From NCBI RefSeq assembly GCF_009739465.1, contig NZ_WHOM01000058.1, positions 1-64,000 on the forward strand: 64,000 nucleotides of DNA, given 5' to 3'. Under the pieces are notes generated by a model. That model was not told the DNA's origin. It searched no databases and was given only the letters and a program-made list of their open reading frames with translations. Positions 17,704-25,872 of the stretch are shown here, in pieces. The stretch is from Streptomyces apocyni (GTDB lineage Bacteria > Actinomycetota > Actinomycetes > Streptomycetales > Streptomycetaceae). Position 1 is the stretch's first letter, and the number at the start of each line of letters is the position of its first letter. The position numbers were made by a program, and so were the translations under genes.

Positions 17704-18267
17704 GTGACGAGCCCCGAAAGCACCGAGAGCCCCGAAAGCGCAGAGAGCGACGAGAGCGCCGCGAGCCCCGAAAGCGCCACCCTGCGCACCGCCCGCCTCA
17801 CCCTGCGCGAGATCCCACCCGTCTCGGCCGCCGCCCTGAGCGCGGGCGGCCCCGGCGGCTTCCGCTGGATCGAGGGCGGCCCCGCCGACGGCAGCCGGGT
17901 GGGCGCCAGCGTGCTAGCTAAGGCCGCCGCCAACGGCTCGTACCGCCCGGGCTGGGGGATGTACGCGCTGGTCCGCACCGACGACGGCCTGGCGCTGGGC
18001 GGCATGGGCTTCCACGGCCCGCCCCTGGACGGCCGCGTCGAGATCGGCTACGACCTGGTCCCGGCGGCCCAGGGCCAGGGCTACGCCACCGAGGCACTCC
18101 GCGCCCTCAGCACCTGGGCCCTGGCCACCCCCACCGTCACGGTGATCGTCGCCCACACCGAGCACGCGAACACCGCATCCCAGGCCGTACTGGAACGAGC
18201 GGGCTACACCCGCACCGCCACCACAGCCGAGAACCACGTCTACGAACTCCGCACAACGACCCCCTGA
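17704..18267 (+). CDS. GNAT family N-acetyltransferase
   Basis: A 187-residue acetyltransferase from GTG 17704. The first 26 residues are a Ser/Pro/Glu repeat (SPESTESPESAESDESAASP) made by repeated GAGAGCCCCGAAAGC units. The core then begins ATLRTARLTLREIPP as in RimJ/RimL-like enzymes, with GRVEIGYDLVPAAQGQGYATEA giving the acetyl-CoA-binding Q-G-x-G-x-A motif and VIVAHTEHANTASQAVLERAGY near the end. Acceptor unknown. It follows the HD gene by 8 nt. Confidence 0.82.
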   Translation: MTSPESTESPESAESDESAASPESATLRTARLTLREIPPVSAAALSAGGPGGFRWIEGGPADGSRVGASVLAKAAANGSYRPGWGMYALVRTDDGLALGGMGFHGPPLDGRVEIGYDLVPAAQGQGYATEALRALSTWALATPTVTVIVAHTEHANTASQAVLERAGYTRTATTAENHVYELRTTTP

Positions 18268-18351
18268 ACGGCCACACCGGCGAGTGCAGTACACCGCCGC
18301 AGACCTGTCGGTCTACGCTCGTCTTACTCAGGCTCGGGAAAGGGGACCGCG

Positions 18352-18957
18352 ATGACAGCCGCGACGGTCGAGCACAGCCTGGCCGATGACAGGCCCCCGA
18401 CGTGAGGCTTCTTGGTAGGGGCGTGGCGCGAGCTGAACGTGCCGGAGGGCTGGCGCGCCGAGATCGACGAGGGCAAGATCCACTTGGTGCCGCCGCAGCA
18501 CGCGCATCACCACGGCATCGCTGCCGCCGTGCAACGCCGCCTCTACAAGAGCCCGCCCAGCGAGCTCGGGATCTTCCAGACCCTCGGCATCCACATCGCC
18601 CCACTCGACCGGCTCTACGTCCCCGACCTCGTGGTCATGCCGACCGACTTGATCGAGGCGGCCGACCCCGAGGTCTGCGATCCCCTTGACGCGTCCGAGG
18701 CGCTACTCGTCGCCGAGATCACCTCGAGAGGCAACGCCACCGAGGACCGCACCAAGAAGTACCGCGCCTACGCACTGAGCCAGGTGCCGATGTACCTGCT
18801 CATCGACCGGTTCGACACACGAGGGGCGATGGCCACGCTCTTCACGGAGCCTCAGGACGGTACGTACAAGCAGTCCGACCCCGTGCCGTTCGGCAAGACG
18901 CTCTCGCTGCCCGAGCCGTTCGACGTCGCGATCGACACCGCGGCCTTCCCGTCCTGA
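18352..18957 (+). pseudogene. Uma2-family PD-(D/E)XK nuclease interrupted by an early in-frame stop
   Basis: The natural start appears to be ATG 18352, behind AAAGGGGA. It reads MTAATVEHSLADDRPPT and then meets TGA at 18403-18405. Reading on in the same frame gives GFLVGAWRELNVPEGW and a full Uma2 domain ending at 18957, with PDLVVMP, LLVAEITSRG and RTKKYRAYA, the expected D, E and K of the nuclease fold. Homologues as I recall them have Trp at the stop, so TGG to TGA is likely. Translation could restart at TTG 18412 (181 residues; GTGAGG upstream) and may still give a nearly complete protein. Uma2 proteins are often mobile and repeated in Streptomyces; their role is unclear. Confidence 0.7.
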
Positions 18958-18983
18958 GCCCCCTCGCTCCGGGTGCGACGCGG

Positions 18984-19250
18984 CTACGCGGGGCGGCCCT
19001 TCGGGCGGCGCAGGCCCGCCGCCACCAGGACTCGTACGATCTCGCGCGGGGGCACTTCCACCGCCCCCGCCCGCACCGCGTCCGCGTACCGGAACTCCGG
19101 CACGTCGTAGTGATCGCGCTCGAACGCACGCCTAGGGCAGCCGATCCGTTCCGCGAAGGCGTGCAGTTCGTCGTACGAGACGTCACTCACCAGGTGCGAC
19201 CACAGCCGCCCGTGCCCGGGCCAGGTCGGCGGGTCGATGTAGAGCGTCAC
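18984..19250 (-). CDS. DUF4031 domain protein
   Basis: An 88-residue protein that begins MTLYIDPPTWPGHGRLWSHL, the clear signature of DUF4031. It contains LHAFAERIGCPRRAFERDHY and DVPEFRYADAVRAGAVEVPP. The GTG start overlaps the stop of the upstream gene as GTGA (19247-19250), so translation is probably coupled. Function unknown. Confidence 0.85.
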   Translation of the reverse strand: MTLYIDPPTWPGHGRLWSHLVSDVSYDELHAFAERIGCPRRAFERDHYDVPEFRYADAVRAGAVEVPPREIVRVLVAAGLRRPKGRPA

Positions 19251-19618
19251 GGGGCGACGGCCCCCAGCGACCCCACGGCCGTGACCACGACACCCGCCTT
19301 GCCGCACACCCAGTGCGGGTCGGGGCCCAACTCCGGCTCCACGTCGAGCGCGTGCGGGTCGCCCGAGCCGCAGACGGGGCACAGCGGCCACCGCCCGTAC
19401 CGCTCAAGCAGCGCGTCCTGAACGTCCTGGGCCACCAGACCCGCGACGAACTCCATCCCCTCCGGCCACTGCTCAACCCACCAGCGCCGGTGCTGGATCG
19501 AGTCCTCGACCAGCGAGACGACATCGGCGTCGGCGACGTCGTGCGCGACAAGGTCCGCGAGGACGAGCGCGCGGGCGGCGTGCAGCGTCTGCTCAAGAGG
19601 GCTGGTCGGGTCGTCCAT
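19247..19618 (-). CDS. Hypothetical protein with CxxC motif
   Basis: A 123-residue protein from ATG 19618 (MDDPTSPLEQTLHAARALVL). The N-terminal 75 residues are helical; residues 80-110 contain CPVCGSGDPHALDVEPE and a later Cys in WVCGKAG, so a small zinc-binding site is possible. It is the first gene of a two-gene unit with the DUF4031 gene. Family not recognised. Confidence 0.7.
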   Translation of the reverse strand: MDDPTSPLEQTLHAARALVLADLVAHDVADADVVSLVEDSIQHRRWWVEQWPEGMEFVAGLVAQDVQDALLERYGRWPLCPVCGSGDPHALDVEPELGPDPHWVCGKAGVVVTAVGSLGAVAP

Positions 19619-19813
19619 ACAGTCATTGTGCGCCCCACCCACCCCGGGACTGAAGCCCCGCCACCGCCGCGCCGTCCCTTGACGCCAGCCCGGGCGGAAA
19701 ATAGGTTCCAGGCGCGAGCGACGACGTGAACGAGGCACTGGCCCACCGCCACAGCCCGCGAACCCGCTAGCGCCGTCAGCCCCGCCCGCGCCGCACGAAA
19801 GAGCCGCTCGCCC

Positions 19814-20788
19814 ATGGCCCCCTCCGCCACCCCTCCGCCGCACCCTCACCACGCCGAGCTGCGCACCCAGCTCGACACCCTCACCACCGAGGCCTTCCGC
19901 CCCGAACTGGCCGACATCGACCAGCGCCCCACCCTCGACATCGTCCGCACGATGAACGACGAGGACGCCGCCGTCCCGACCGCGGTCGCCGCTCAGCTCC
20001 CGCGCATCGCCGCCGCGATCGACGCCACCGCCGCACGCATGGCCCGCGGCGGCCGTCTCATCTACGCGGGCGCGGGCACGGCCGGACGGCTCGGCGTCCT
20101 GGACGCCAGCGAGTGCCCACCCACCTTCAACACGGACCCGTCCCAGGTCATCGGCCTGATCGCAGGCGGCCCCAGCGCCATGGTGCAGGCGGTCGAGGGC
20201 GCCGAGGACTCCAAGCAGCTGGCCGCGACCGACCTCGACGCCCTGCACCTCTCCCCCACCGACACCGTCGTCGGCGTCTCCGCCTCCGGCCGGACCCCGT
20301 ACGCCATCGGCGCCGTCGAACACGCCCGCGCGCTCGGCGCCCTCACCATCGGCCTGTCCTGCAACGCGCACAGCGCCCTCGCCGCGGCGGCCGAGCACGG
20401 CATCGAGGTCGTCGTGGGCCCCGAACTCCTCACCGGGTCCACCCGTCTGAAGGCGGGCACCGCGCAGAAGCTGGTCCTCAACATGCTCTCGACGGTGACG
20501 ATGATCCGCCTCGGCAAGACCTACGGAAACCTGATGGTCGACGTCCGGGCCTCGAACGAAAAACTCCGCGCCCGCTCCCACCGCATCGTCGCCCTGGCCA
20601 CCGGCGCGCCGGACGCCGAGATCGAGTCAGCCCTCACCGCGACGAACGGCGAGGTCAAGCACGCGATCCTCGTCATCCTGGGCCAGCTCGACGCCCCCAC
20701 CGCGGCCCACCGCCTGGCCGCGTCAGACGGCCACCTCCGCGCGGCCCTGGCCGCCGCCACAGCCGCCGCCACACCCGAGCAGCCCTAA
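19814..20788 (+). CDS. murQ: N-acetylmuramic acid 6-phosphate etherase
   Basis: A 324-residue SIS-domain lyase that cleaves the lactyl ether of MurNAc-6-phosphate to GlcNAc-6-phosphate and D-lactate during cell-wall recycling. Family marks: TEAFRPELADIDQRPTLDIV, GRLIYAGAGTAGRLGVLDAS, ECPPTFNTDP, GVSASGRTPY and GSTRLKAGTAQKLVLNM. The length is usual. Its product feeds the NagA/NagK route encoded at 49-51 kb. I see no DasR-like site in front of it. The ribosome site is weak (GAAAGAG). Confidence 0.95.
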   Translation: MAPSATPPPHPHHAELRTQLDTLTTEAFRPELADIDQRPTLDIVRTMNDEDAAVPTAVAAQLPRIAAAIDATAARMARGGRLIYAGAGTAGRLGVLDASECPPTFNTDPSQVIGLIAGGPSAMVQAVEGAEDSKQLAATDLDALHLSPTDTVVGVSASGRTPYAIGAVEHARALGALTIGLSCNAHSALAAAAEHGIEVVVGPELLTGSTRLKAGTAQKLVLNMLSTVTMIRLGKTYGNLMVDVRASNEKLRARSHRIVALATGAPDAEIESALTATNGEVKHAILVILGQLDAPTAAHRLAASDGHLRAALAAATAAATPEQP

Positions 20789-21519
20789 CCCTCACGCTCA
20801 CGCTCGGCGGGTTTCGTGTGCAGGACGTCGCGGGCCTGCTCCGCCGCGCGGTGGATGGTCTCGCTGATGAAGTCGAGGAAGCGGGCGGCGTTCTCCAGGC
20901 GCACACCGGCCGTGGTGTCGCGGCCGAGGATGCCGACGCCCTGCCGCGCGGTCTCGACGAGCTGGTCGTTGGCCCGGGCGCTGGCCAGCGTCGCCTGGTA
21001 GAAGATGTCGCCGTCGACGACATAGCGCTCGCGGCGCCCTTCGCCGCGTTCCCGGCGGACGAGGCCCTGGCCTTCCAGGAACGTGATCGCTTTGGAGATG
21101 GACGCCGGGCTGACCTGGAGGCGCTGGACGAGGTCGGCCGCGGTGAGGTCCTCGTCGGTGATGAAGAGGCAGGCCAGCACCCGGGCCGTCATCTTGGGCA
21201 GGCCCGATTGCATGAGGACGGTGGTGAACGCCTCCTCGTACTCGCGCACCGCCTCCGGATCACGCCCGTCGACCCGAGGGCGCTCCCCCTGTGGCCCCCG
21301 GGGCGCGGACTGCTGCCTGCGCTGCTGGGCGCGGCGTTCGGTGGCGCGTTGGGCCAGGTCGGCGCGGTAGGCGGTGGGGCCGCCGTTGCGCGTCACCTCA
21401 CGCGTGACCGTTGAGGTCGGGCGGTCGAGGCGTCGGGCGATCTCCGCGTACGCGAGGCCGTCGGCCAGCCCCAGCGCGATCTGCTGACGTTCCTGCTGGG
21501 TGAGCCTGCCTCCCGGCAT
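20785..21519 (-). CDS. MarR/GbsR-like regulator with IS30-type HTH N-terminus
   Basis: A 244-residue DNA-binding protein. Residues 1-45 (GRLTQQERQQIALGLADGLA, YAEIARRLDRPTSTVTREV) are a helix-turn-helix of the HTH_38/IS30 type; residues 85-170 (MTARVLACLFITDEDLTAAD, LVQRLQVSPASISKAITFLE) form a MarR-like winged helix. Two DNA-binding parts in one chain are unusual for a small repressor. ATG 21519 has AAGGAGA upstream. It is divergent from the DUF4097/ABC operon, and repeated GCAACGA sites fill the shared promoter, so it probably controls that operon and itself. The stop overlaps the end of murQ by 4 nt on the other strand. Confidence 0.85.
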   Translation of the reverse strand: MPGGRLTQQERQQIALGLADGLAYAEIARRLDRPTSTVTREVTRNGGPTAYRADLAQRATERRAQQRRQQSAPRGPQGERPRVDGRDPEAVREYEEAFTTVLMQSGLPKMTARVLACLFITDEDLTAADLVQRLQVSPASISKAITFLEGQGLVRRERGEGRRERYVVDGDIFYQATLASARANDQLVETARQGVGILGRDTTAGVRLENAARFLDFISETIHRAAEQARDVLHTKPAEREREG

Positions 21520-21569
21520 CGCGGTCTCCTTCGTACTCCTCGGGTGCCGCCCAGCATAGCGTTCACCTT

Positions 21570-21702
21570 CACTCCATTGCAACGAACAGAGCGGGCGCGT
21601 TGCGTTAAGCAGCAAACCCATTGCAACGATTTCTCGGCTTCTACCTGCAATAACAACGATTACGTGCAACGACATCGTTGCCGAACCATCGAATGCAACG
21701 TA
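21570..21702. promoter_or_regulatory. Repeated GCAACGA operators in a divergent promoter
   Basis: GCAACGA occurs at 21579, 21623 and 21666, spaced 44 and 43 bp (about four helical turns), with GCAACG again at 21695. The third copy is part of a perfect palindrome GCAACGA-CA-TCGTTGC at 21666-21681. The stretch is much richer in A/T than its neighbours. It lies between the MarR-like regulator and the DUF4097/ABC operon, as expected for the regulator's operators. Confidence 0.7.
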
Positions 21703-21753
21703 GCTTTCACGCTATCGGAAACAGCGATGCCGAACCAGCCGAAGGAGCCCGCC

Positions 21754-22425
21754 ATGCAGAAGTTCGACACCTCCGCCCCGATCTCCGCCCTCCTCGACAT
21801 CCCTGCGGGCCGCATCCAGCTCATCGCCGCCGACCGCCCCGACACCACGGTCGAAGTCCGGCCCACAGACGCCTCCAAGAACCGCGACATGAAAGCGGCG
21901 AAGCAGACCCAGGTCGCCTACGCCGACGGCGTCCTGCGGATCGAGGCCGTACCCGCGAAGAACCAGTTCCTCGGCACCTCCGGTTCCGTCGAGGTGACGG
22001 TCCAGCTGCCCGCGGGCTCTCGTATCGAGGGCACGGCGGGCGCGGCCGAGTTCCGGGCCGTCGGACGGTTCGGCGACGTCGCCTTCGAGGGCGCGTACGA
22101 CGCCATCAAGATCGACGAGGCCGCCCGCGTCCGCCTCATCGCCATCGCCGGTGACGTCACGGTCGACCGCCTCAACGGCCCCGCCGAGATCAGCACCACC
22201 AAGGGCGACATCCGCATCACCGAGGCCGTACGCGGCGAGGTCGTGCTGCGCACCCAGGCGGGCGACGTATCCGTAGACGCCACCGCCGGAGTCTCCGCCT
22301 CCCTCGACGCCAGCACCACCTACGGCCGGATCCACAACGCGCTCAAGAACAGCGAAGGCGCCGCCGCCAGCCTGAACATCCACGCGACCACCGGATACGG
22401 CGACATCACCGCCCGCAGCCTCTGA
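21754..22425 (+). CDS. DUF4097 family beta-strand repeat protein
   Basis: A 223-residue protein with repeating short beta strands (VEVTVQLPAGSRIEGTAGAA, FGDVAFEGAYDAIKIDEAA, ISTTKGDIRITEAVRGEVVL, TTYGRIHNAL, ATTGYGDITARSL), the DUF4097 pattern of a single-stranded right-handed beta helix. No signal peptide or membrane span is seen, so it is probably cytoplasmic. ATG 21754 has GAAGGAG 6 nt upstream; an earlier ATG at 21727 lacks a site. It heads an operon with the ABC transporter genes 50 nt downstream. Exact role unknown. Confidence 0.85.
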   Translation: MQKFDTSAPISALLDIPAGRIQLIAADRPDTTVEVRPTDASKNRDMKAAKQTQVAYADGVLRIEAVPAKNQFLGTSGSVEVTVQLPAGSRIEGTAGAAEFRAVGRFGDVAFEGAYDAIKIDEAARVRLIAIAGDVTVDRLNGPAEISTTKGDIRITEAVRGEVVLRTQAGDVSVDATAGVSASLDASTTYGRIHNALKNSEGAAASLNIHATTGYGDITARSL

Positions 22426-22476
22426 AAAGCACCCACAGCGTGTCAGCGAACCCGCAAGCCTGAAGGAGCACTCCCC

Positions 22477-23451
22477 ATGACCACCCTGGCCATCGCGGCG
22501 AACGGGCTGCGCAAGTCCTACGGCGACAAGACCGTCCTCGACGGCGTCGACCTGACCGTCCCGGAAGGAACGATCTTCGCACTGCTCGGCCCGAACGGCG
22601 CCGGGAAGACCACCGCCGTAAAGATCCTCTCCACCCTCATCACCGCCGACGCGGGCGACATCCACATCGGCGGCCACGACCTGACCGCCGACCCCCAGGC
22701 GGTACGCGCCGGGATCGGCGTCACCGGCCAGTTCTCCGCCGTCGACGGCCTGATCACCGGCGAGGAGAACATGCTCCTCATGGCGGACCTGCACCACCTC
22801 TCCAAGGCCGAAGGCCGCCGCAGCGCCGCCGAGTTGCTTGAGCGCTTCGACCTCACCGACGCGGCGAAGAAGCCCGCCTCCACGTACTCCGGCGGCATGA
22901 AGCGCCGTCTCGACCTCGCCATGACCCTGGTCGGCAACCCGCGGATCATCTTCCTCGACGAACCCACCACCGGCCTCGACCCGCGCAGCCGCCACAACAT
23001 GTGGCAGATCATCCGCCAGTTGGTCTCCGACGGAGTGACGGTCTTCCTCACCACCCAGTACCTGGAGGAGGCCGACGAACTAGCCGACCGCATCGCCGTA
23101 CTCCACGACGGCAGGATCGCCGCCGAAGGCACCGCCGACGAACTCAAGCGCCTGATCCCCGGCGGACACATCCGCCTCCGCTTCACCGACCCCACCGCGT
23201 ACCAGTCCGCCGCCACCGCGCTGGGCGAAGTGACCCGGCACGACGAGTCGCTGTCCCTCCAGATCCCCAGCGGCGGCAGCCAGCGCGAACTGCGCGCCAT
23301 CCTCGACTGGCTGGACGCGTCCGGCATCGAGGCCGACGAACTGACCGTCCACACCCCCGACCTGGACGACGTCTTCTTCGCCCTCACCGGCTCAGCCAAG
23401 GTCCCCACCCAGCCGAACCAGCCGAACCAGTCCAAGGAGAACGTCCGATGA
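22477..23451 (+). CDS. ABC exporter ATP-binding protein (DrrA-like)
   Basis: A 324-residue ATPase. Walker A LLGPNGAGKTTAV near residue 38, Q-loop in GVTGQFSAVDGL, signature YSGGMKRRLDLAM near 140, Walker B IIFLDEPTTGLDPRSR near 160, and H-loop replaced by Q in FLTTQYLEEADELADRIAVL as in many DrrA-type drug exporters. The last 90 residues are the DrrA C-terminal extension ending in a PNQPNQ repeat. AAGGAG precedes ATG 22477. It partners with the permease that overlaps its stop codon. Likely substrate: a drug or lipid, not determined. Confidence 0.92.
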   Translation: MTTLAIAANGLRKSYGDKTVLDGVDLTVPEGTIFALLGPNGAGKTTAVKILSTLITADAGDIHIGGHDLTADPQAVRAGIGVTGQFSAVDGLITGEENMLLMADLHHLSKAEGRRSAAELLERFDLTDAAKKPASTYSGGMKRRLDLAMTLVGNPRIIFLDEPTTGLDPRSRHNMWQIIRQLVSDGVTVFLTTQYLEEADELADRIAVLHDGRIAAEGTADELKRLIPGGHIRLRFTDPTAYQSAATALGEVTRHDESLSLQIPSGGSQRELRAILDWLDASGIEADELTVHTPDLDDVFFALTGSAKVPTQPNQPNQSKENVR

Positions 23452-24242
23452 GCGCCCTCTCCCTCGCCGTACGCGATTCGTCCACGATGCTGCGCCGCAA
23501 CCTCCTGCACGCCCGGCGCTACCCCTCCCTCACCCTGAACCTGCTGCTCACCCCGATCATGCTGCTGGTGCTCTTCGTCTACCTCTTCGGCGACGTCATG
23601 AGCGCGGGCATCGGCAGCGGCGGCGGCGCGGACCGCTCCGCCTACATCGCGTACATCGTCCCGGGCATCCTGCTGATGACCATCGGCGGCACCGTGGTCG
23701 GAACGGCCGTGTCCGTCTCCAACGACATGACCGAGGGCATCATCGCCCGCTTCCGCACGATGGCCATCCACCGCGGTGCGGTGCTCGTCGGGCACGTCGT
23801 CGGCAGCGTGCTCCAGTGCGTGCTGAGCGTGGTCCTCGTCGGCGCTGTCGCCGTGGCCATCGGCTTCCGTTCCACCGACGCCACCGTCCTGGAGTGGCTC
23901 GCGGCATTCACCCTGCTCGTACTCTTCGCCACCGCGCTCACCTGGATCGCGGTCGGCATGGGCCTGATCAGCCCGAACGCCGAGGCCGCCAGCAACAACG
24001 CGCTGCCGATGGTCCTCCTGCCGCTCTTCTCCAGCGCCTTCGTCCCGGTCGACACCATGCCCGGCTGGTTCCAGCCGATCGCCGAGTACCAGCCCTTCAC
24101 GCCCGCCATCGAAACCCTGCGCGGCCTGCTCCTCGGCACCGAGATCGGCTACAACGGCTGGCTCACCATGGCCTGGTGCCTGGCCCTCACCATCCTCGGC
24201 TACCTCTGGTCAACCGTGAAGTTCAACCAGGACCCCAAGTAG
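23448..24242 (+). CDS. ABC-2 type permease (DrrB-like)
   Basis: A 264-residue membrane protein with six predicted spans and the ABC-2 layout: TLNLLLTPIMLLVLFVYLFG, YIVPGILLMTIGGTVVGTAV, an EGIIARFRTMAIHRGAVLVG coupling loop, and FVPVDTMPGWFQPIAEYQPF before the last spans. It overlaps the ATPase stop as ATGA (23448-23451), so the two are translationally coupled. Together they form a DrrAB-like exporter under control of the divergent MarR-like regulator. Confidence 0.92.
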   Translation: MSALSLAVRDSSTMLRRNLLHARRYPSLTLNLLLTPIMLLVLFVYLFGDVMSAGIGSGGGADRSAYIAYIVPGILLMTIGGTVVGTAVSVSNDMTEGIIARFRTMAIHRGAVLVGHVVGSVLQCVLSVVLVGAVAVAIGFRSTDATVLEWLAAFTLLVLFATALTWIAVGMGLISPNAEAASNNALPMVLLPLFSSAFVPVDTMPGWFQPIAEYQPFTPAIETLRGLLLGTEIGYNGWLTMAWCLALTILGYLWSTVKFNQDPK

Positions 24243-24268
24243 CCCCGGCGCGGAGACTGAGTATGCGC

Positions 24269-24535
24269 CTAGACCCGCAGACCCTGGACGGGTTTGTGGG
24301 TGTGGGACTCGATCTCGGCCGCGGCGATGTGCACCAGTTGGTGACTGAGGTCAGAGAGCGCACGCGCGCAAGCCAGTTCGTCGCCGATGTCGGGGACGTT
24401 CTCGTCGTCGGGGTTGCAGCGGGCCTCGCCGTTGCCGACCAGTTCCTTCTCTCCGTCCAGGAGCCTGGCCTCGGCCTTGGTCAGTGGATCTTCCTCAACG
24501 ATCGAGACCTGAACGTTCCACATGCGGGCGGGCAT
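24269..24535 (-). CDS. DUF1876 domain protein (dsRBD-like fold)
   Basis: An 88-residue protein starting MPARMWNVQVSIVEEDPLTK. The pattern AEARLLDGEKELVGNGEARC, NPDDENVPDIGDELACARAL and SDLSHQLVHIAAAEIES matches DUF1876, a small alpha/beta domain common in actinobacteria. ATG 24535 has GAGGAGG 6 nt upstream. It is convergent with the ABC permease. Function unknown. Confidence 0.85.
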   Translation of the reverse strand: MPARMWNVQVSIVEEDPLTKAEARLLDGEKELVGNGEARCNPDDENVPDIGDELACARALSDLSHQLVHIAAAEIESHTHKPVQGLRV

Positions 24536-24632
24536 GGCAGCCTCCTCGCCGAGCTTGGACCTAAATCTACGGCTTACTACCAGGCTGGCACGCCCCCCGC
24601 CCACCCGCACATCGACCACCACCGTGCGTCGG

Positions 24633-25079
24633 CTACATGTCGTCAGGAAGCAACCGGAACGCCTCGTGCCCGGTCAGCGGCCGGACCATACGGAAGTGCC
24701 GGTCCGTGGTGAACATGACGTTCGTGCGGTACGCGGCAGCCAGGGCCACGTTCATGGCGTCTGCCAGTCCGATACCCCTGCCACCATCGGCGCCCCTGTA
24801 AGCCTCCAGCACCGTCATCGCCGTGCGCGTGTGTGGAGCGACGTCAGGGATGGAGAACTTCCGCCTCTCCGCTCCCTTGGCAAGGAAGTCGAGCGCGTTG
24901 TACGCGGCCCGCGCACCGACCTTCGTGGTCACCAAGTAGTCGAGTTCGGCCATGACCATAGGCGAGATCACCATGTGTCCGACGGCCGAGAAGGCTTTGC
25001 GGTGTGCGGCGTTGTCGGTCGCCGAATGGACGAGAAGGCGATAGAGGGCGTTGGTATCGGCGATGGCGATGCTACTCAA
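24633..25079 (-). CDS. PIN-domain toxin of a Phd/PIN toxin-antitoxin pair
   Basis: A 148-residue PIN ribonuclease, usually an RNA-cutting toxin. The acidic metal ligands are visible: IADTNALYRLL (D at about 8), MVMAELDYLV (E near 45), GIGLADAMNVALAA (D near 107) and MFTTDRHF (D near 126). The TTG start overlaps the antitoxin stop as TTGA (25076-25079), giving translational coupling. The unusual TTG start may keep toxin output low. Confidence 0.88.
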   Translation of the reverse strand: MSSIAIADTNALYRLLVHSATDNAAHRKAFSAVGHMVISPMVMAELDYLVTTKVGARAAYNALDFLAKGAERRKFSIPDVAPHTRTAMTVLEAYRGADGGRGIGLADAMNVALAAAYRTNVMFTTDRHFRMVRPLTGHEAFRLLPDDM

Positions 25080-25321
25080 GCGCCCATCCCCCTGAGGACG
25101 TCGTCGATCTCGTCATTGGTGAGGTCGGGCCCCGGGCCGATGTCGGGGATCTCCATGTCGCCCATGGGCTCGGTCGAGTACGCGGGGACCTCGTCGGCAT
25201 CTATGGGCACGACGCGGGCGACCGGCCGACCGTTCTTGGTGACGGTGACGGTCTCGCCGCGCTCGGCGGCAGCGAGGATCTGCGAGGACCGCTGGTTGAA
25301 CTCGCGGGCGGTAGCTTCCAT
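25076..25321 (-). CDS. Phd/YefM-type antitoxin
   Basis: An 81-residue antitoxin. MEATAREFNQRSSQILAAAE followed by GETVTVTKNGRPVARVVP is the Phd/YefM DNA-binding domain; the acidic C-terminus (EIPDIGPGPDLTNDEIDDVL) would wrap the PIN toxin. The start codon lies inside a 16-bp perfect inverted repeat, so autoregulation at the start site is likely. It forms an operon with the toxin at 24633. Confidence 0.9.
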   Translation of the reverse strand: MEATAREFNQRSSQILAAAERGETVTVTKNGRPVARVVPIDADEVPAYSTEPMGDMEIPDIGPGPDLTNDEIDDVLRGMGA

Positions 25322-25347
25322 GTAGTACAGGGTACTACATGGAAGCT
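25313..25347. promoter_or_regulatory. Perfect 16-bp inverted repeat over the antitoxin start (autoregulatory operator)
   Basis: AGCTTCCATGTAGTAC at 25313-25328 and its exact complement GTACTACATGGAAGCT at 25332-25347 flank a 3-nt spacer. The left arm contains the antitoxin ATG (CAT at 25319-25321). The inner part TGTAGTAC/GTACTACA recalls the TGTAC cores of YefM operators. As RNA it could also fold to hide the start codon. Confidence 0.85.
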
Positions 25348-25531
25348 GAATTGCGAGCACCACGCCCGCTCGGGCCGCGGCAGCCGCCCTCCTGATTGAC
25401 CTCCCGCACCCGCGCCCGCGCCCGAGCGCAGCGTCTCGCCCGTCGGCACCGGGGTCAGCACGTCCAGCGGACAGTCCCGTCACGGTTATCGCGCGCGTAA
25501 GCGCCAGGCTCCGGCACCGGCGACCAGCCGC
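25348..25531. other. Intergenic region without a visible gene
   Basis: High-GC sequence with no convincing gene. On the reverse strand a short in-frame fragment (PLDVLTPVPTGETLRSG) could be the remnant of a coding region, but nothing supports expression. Confidence 0.4.
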
Positions 25532-25753
25532 TCATCGGGCCGCCACCGCCACCCGCCACTGAAGCACCGCCGCCAGCCGCACCGCGTCTCTCGGCGTGCA
25601 GCGCCCGAGGTCGAGCTGCGGCGTCGGCACGTCACGCGCGCACGAGGCGAGGTCGATCCGCATCGACGGCAGCGTCACCCCCGCCCCCGCGAGGGCTTCG
25701 CGCAGTTCGCGCAGGGCCAGTTCAGCAGTCTCGATCGGATCGGTGTCGTTCAT
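25532..25753 (-). CDS. Small hypothetical protein next to an XRE regulator
   Basis: A 73-residue protein from ATG 25753 (MNDTDPIETAELALRELREA...). It is mostly helical, with LDLGRCTPRDAVRLAAVLQW near the end. Similar small proteins often lie beside DUF5753 regulators in Streptomyces and are divergent from them, as here. Function unknown. Confidence 0.65.
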   Translation of the reverse strand: MNDTDPIETAELALRELREALAGAGVTLPSMRIDLASCARDVPTPQLDLGRCTPRDAVRLAAVLQWRVAVAAR

Positions 25754-25872
25754 GGCACGTACTTCCTGTCGCCGGATCTCACTGTTCGTACACATAGCGT
25801 GACGCTGCGCCGGTACCGTCGGAAGTAGCCCGGCCCCAACAACGTCAGCGGTTGAACGGAACGGAGTCGTCC

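Noticed and set aside
25338..25394. Short forward reading frame starting in the right arm of the toxin-antitoxin palindrome
   Set aside because: Eighteen codons only. The ATG exists because the inverted repeat mirrors the antitoxin start.
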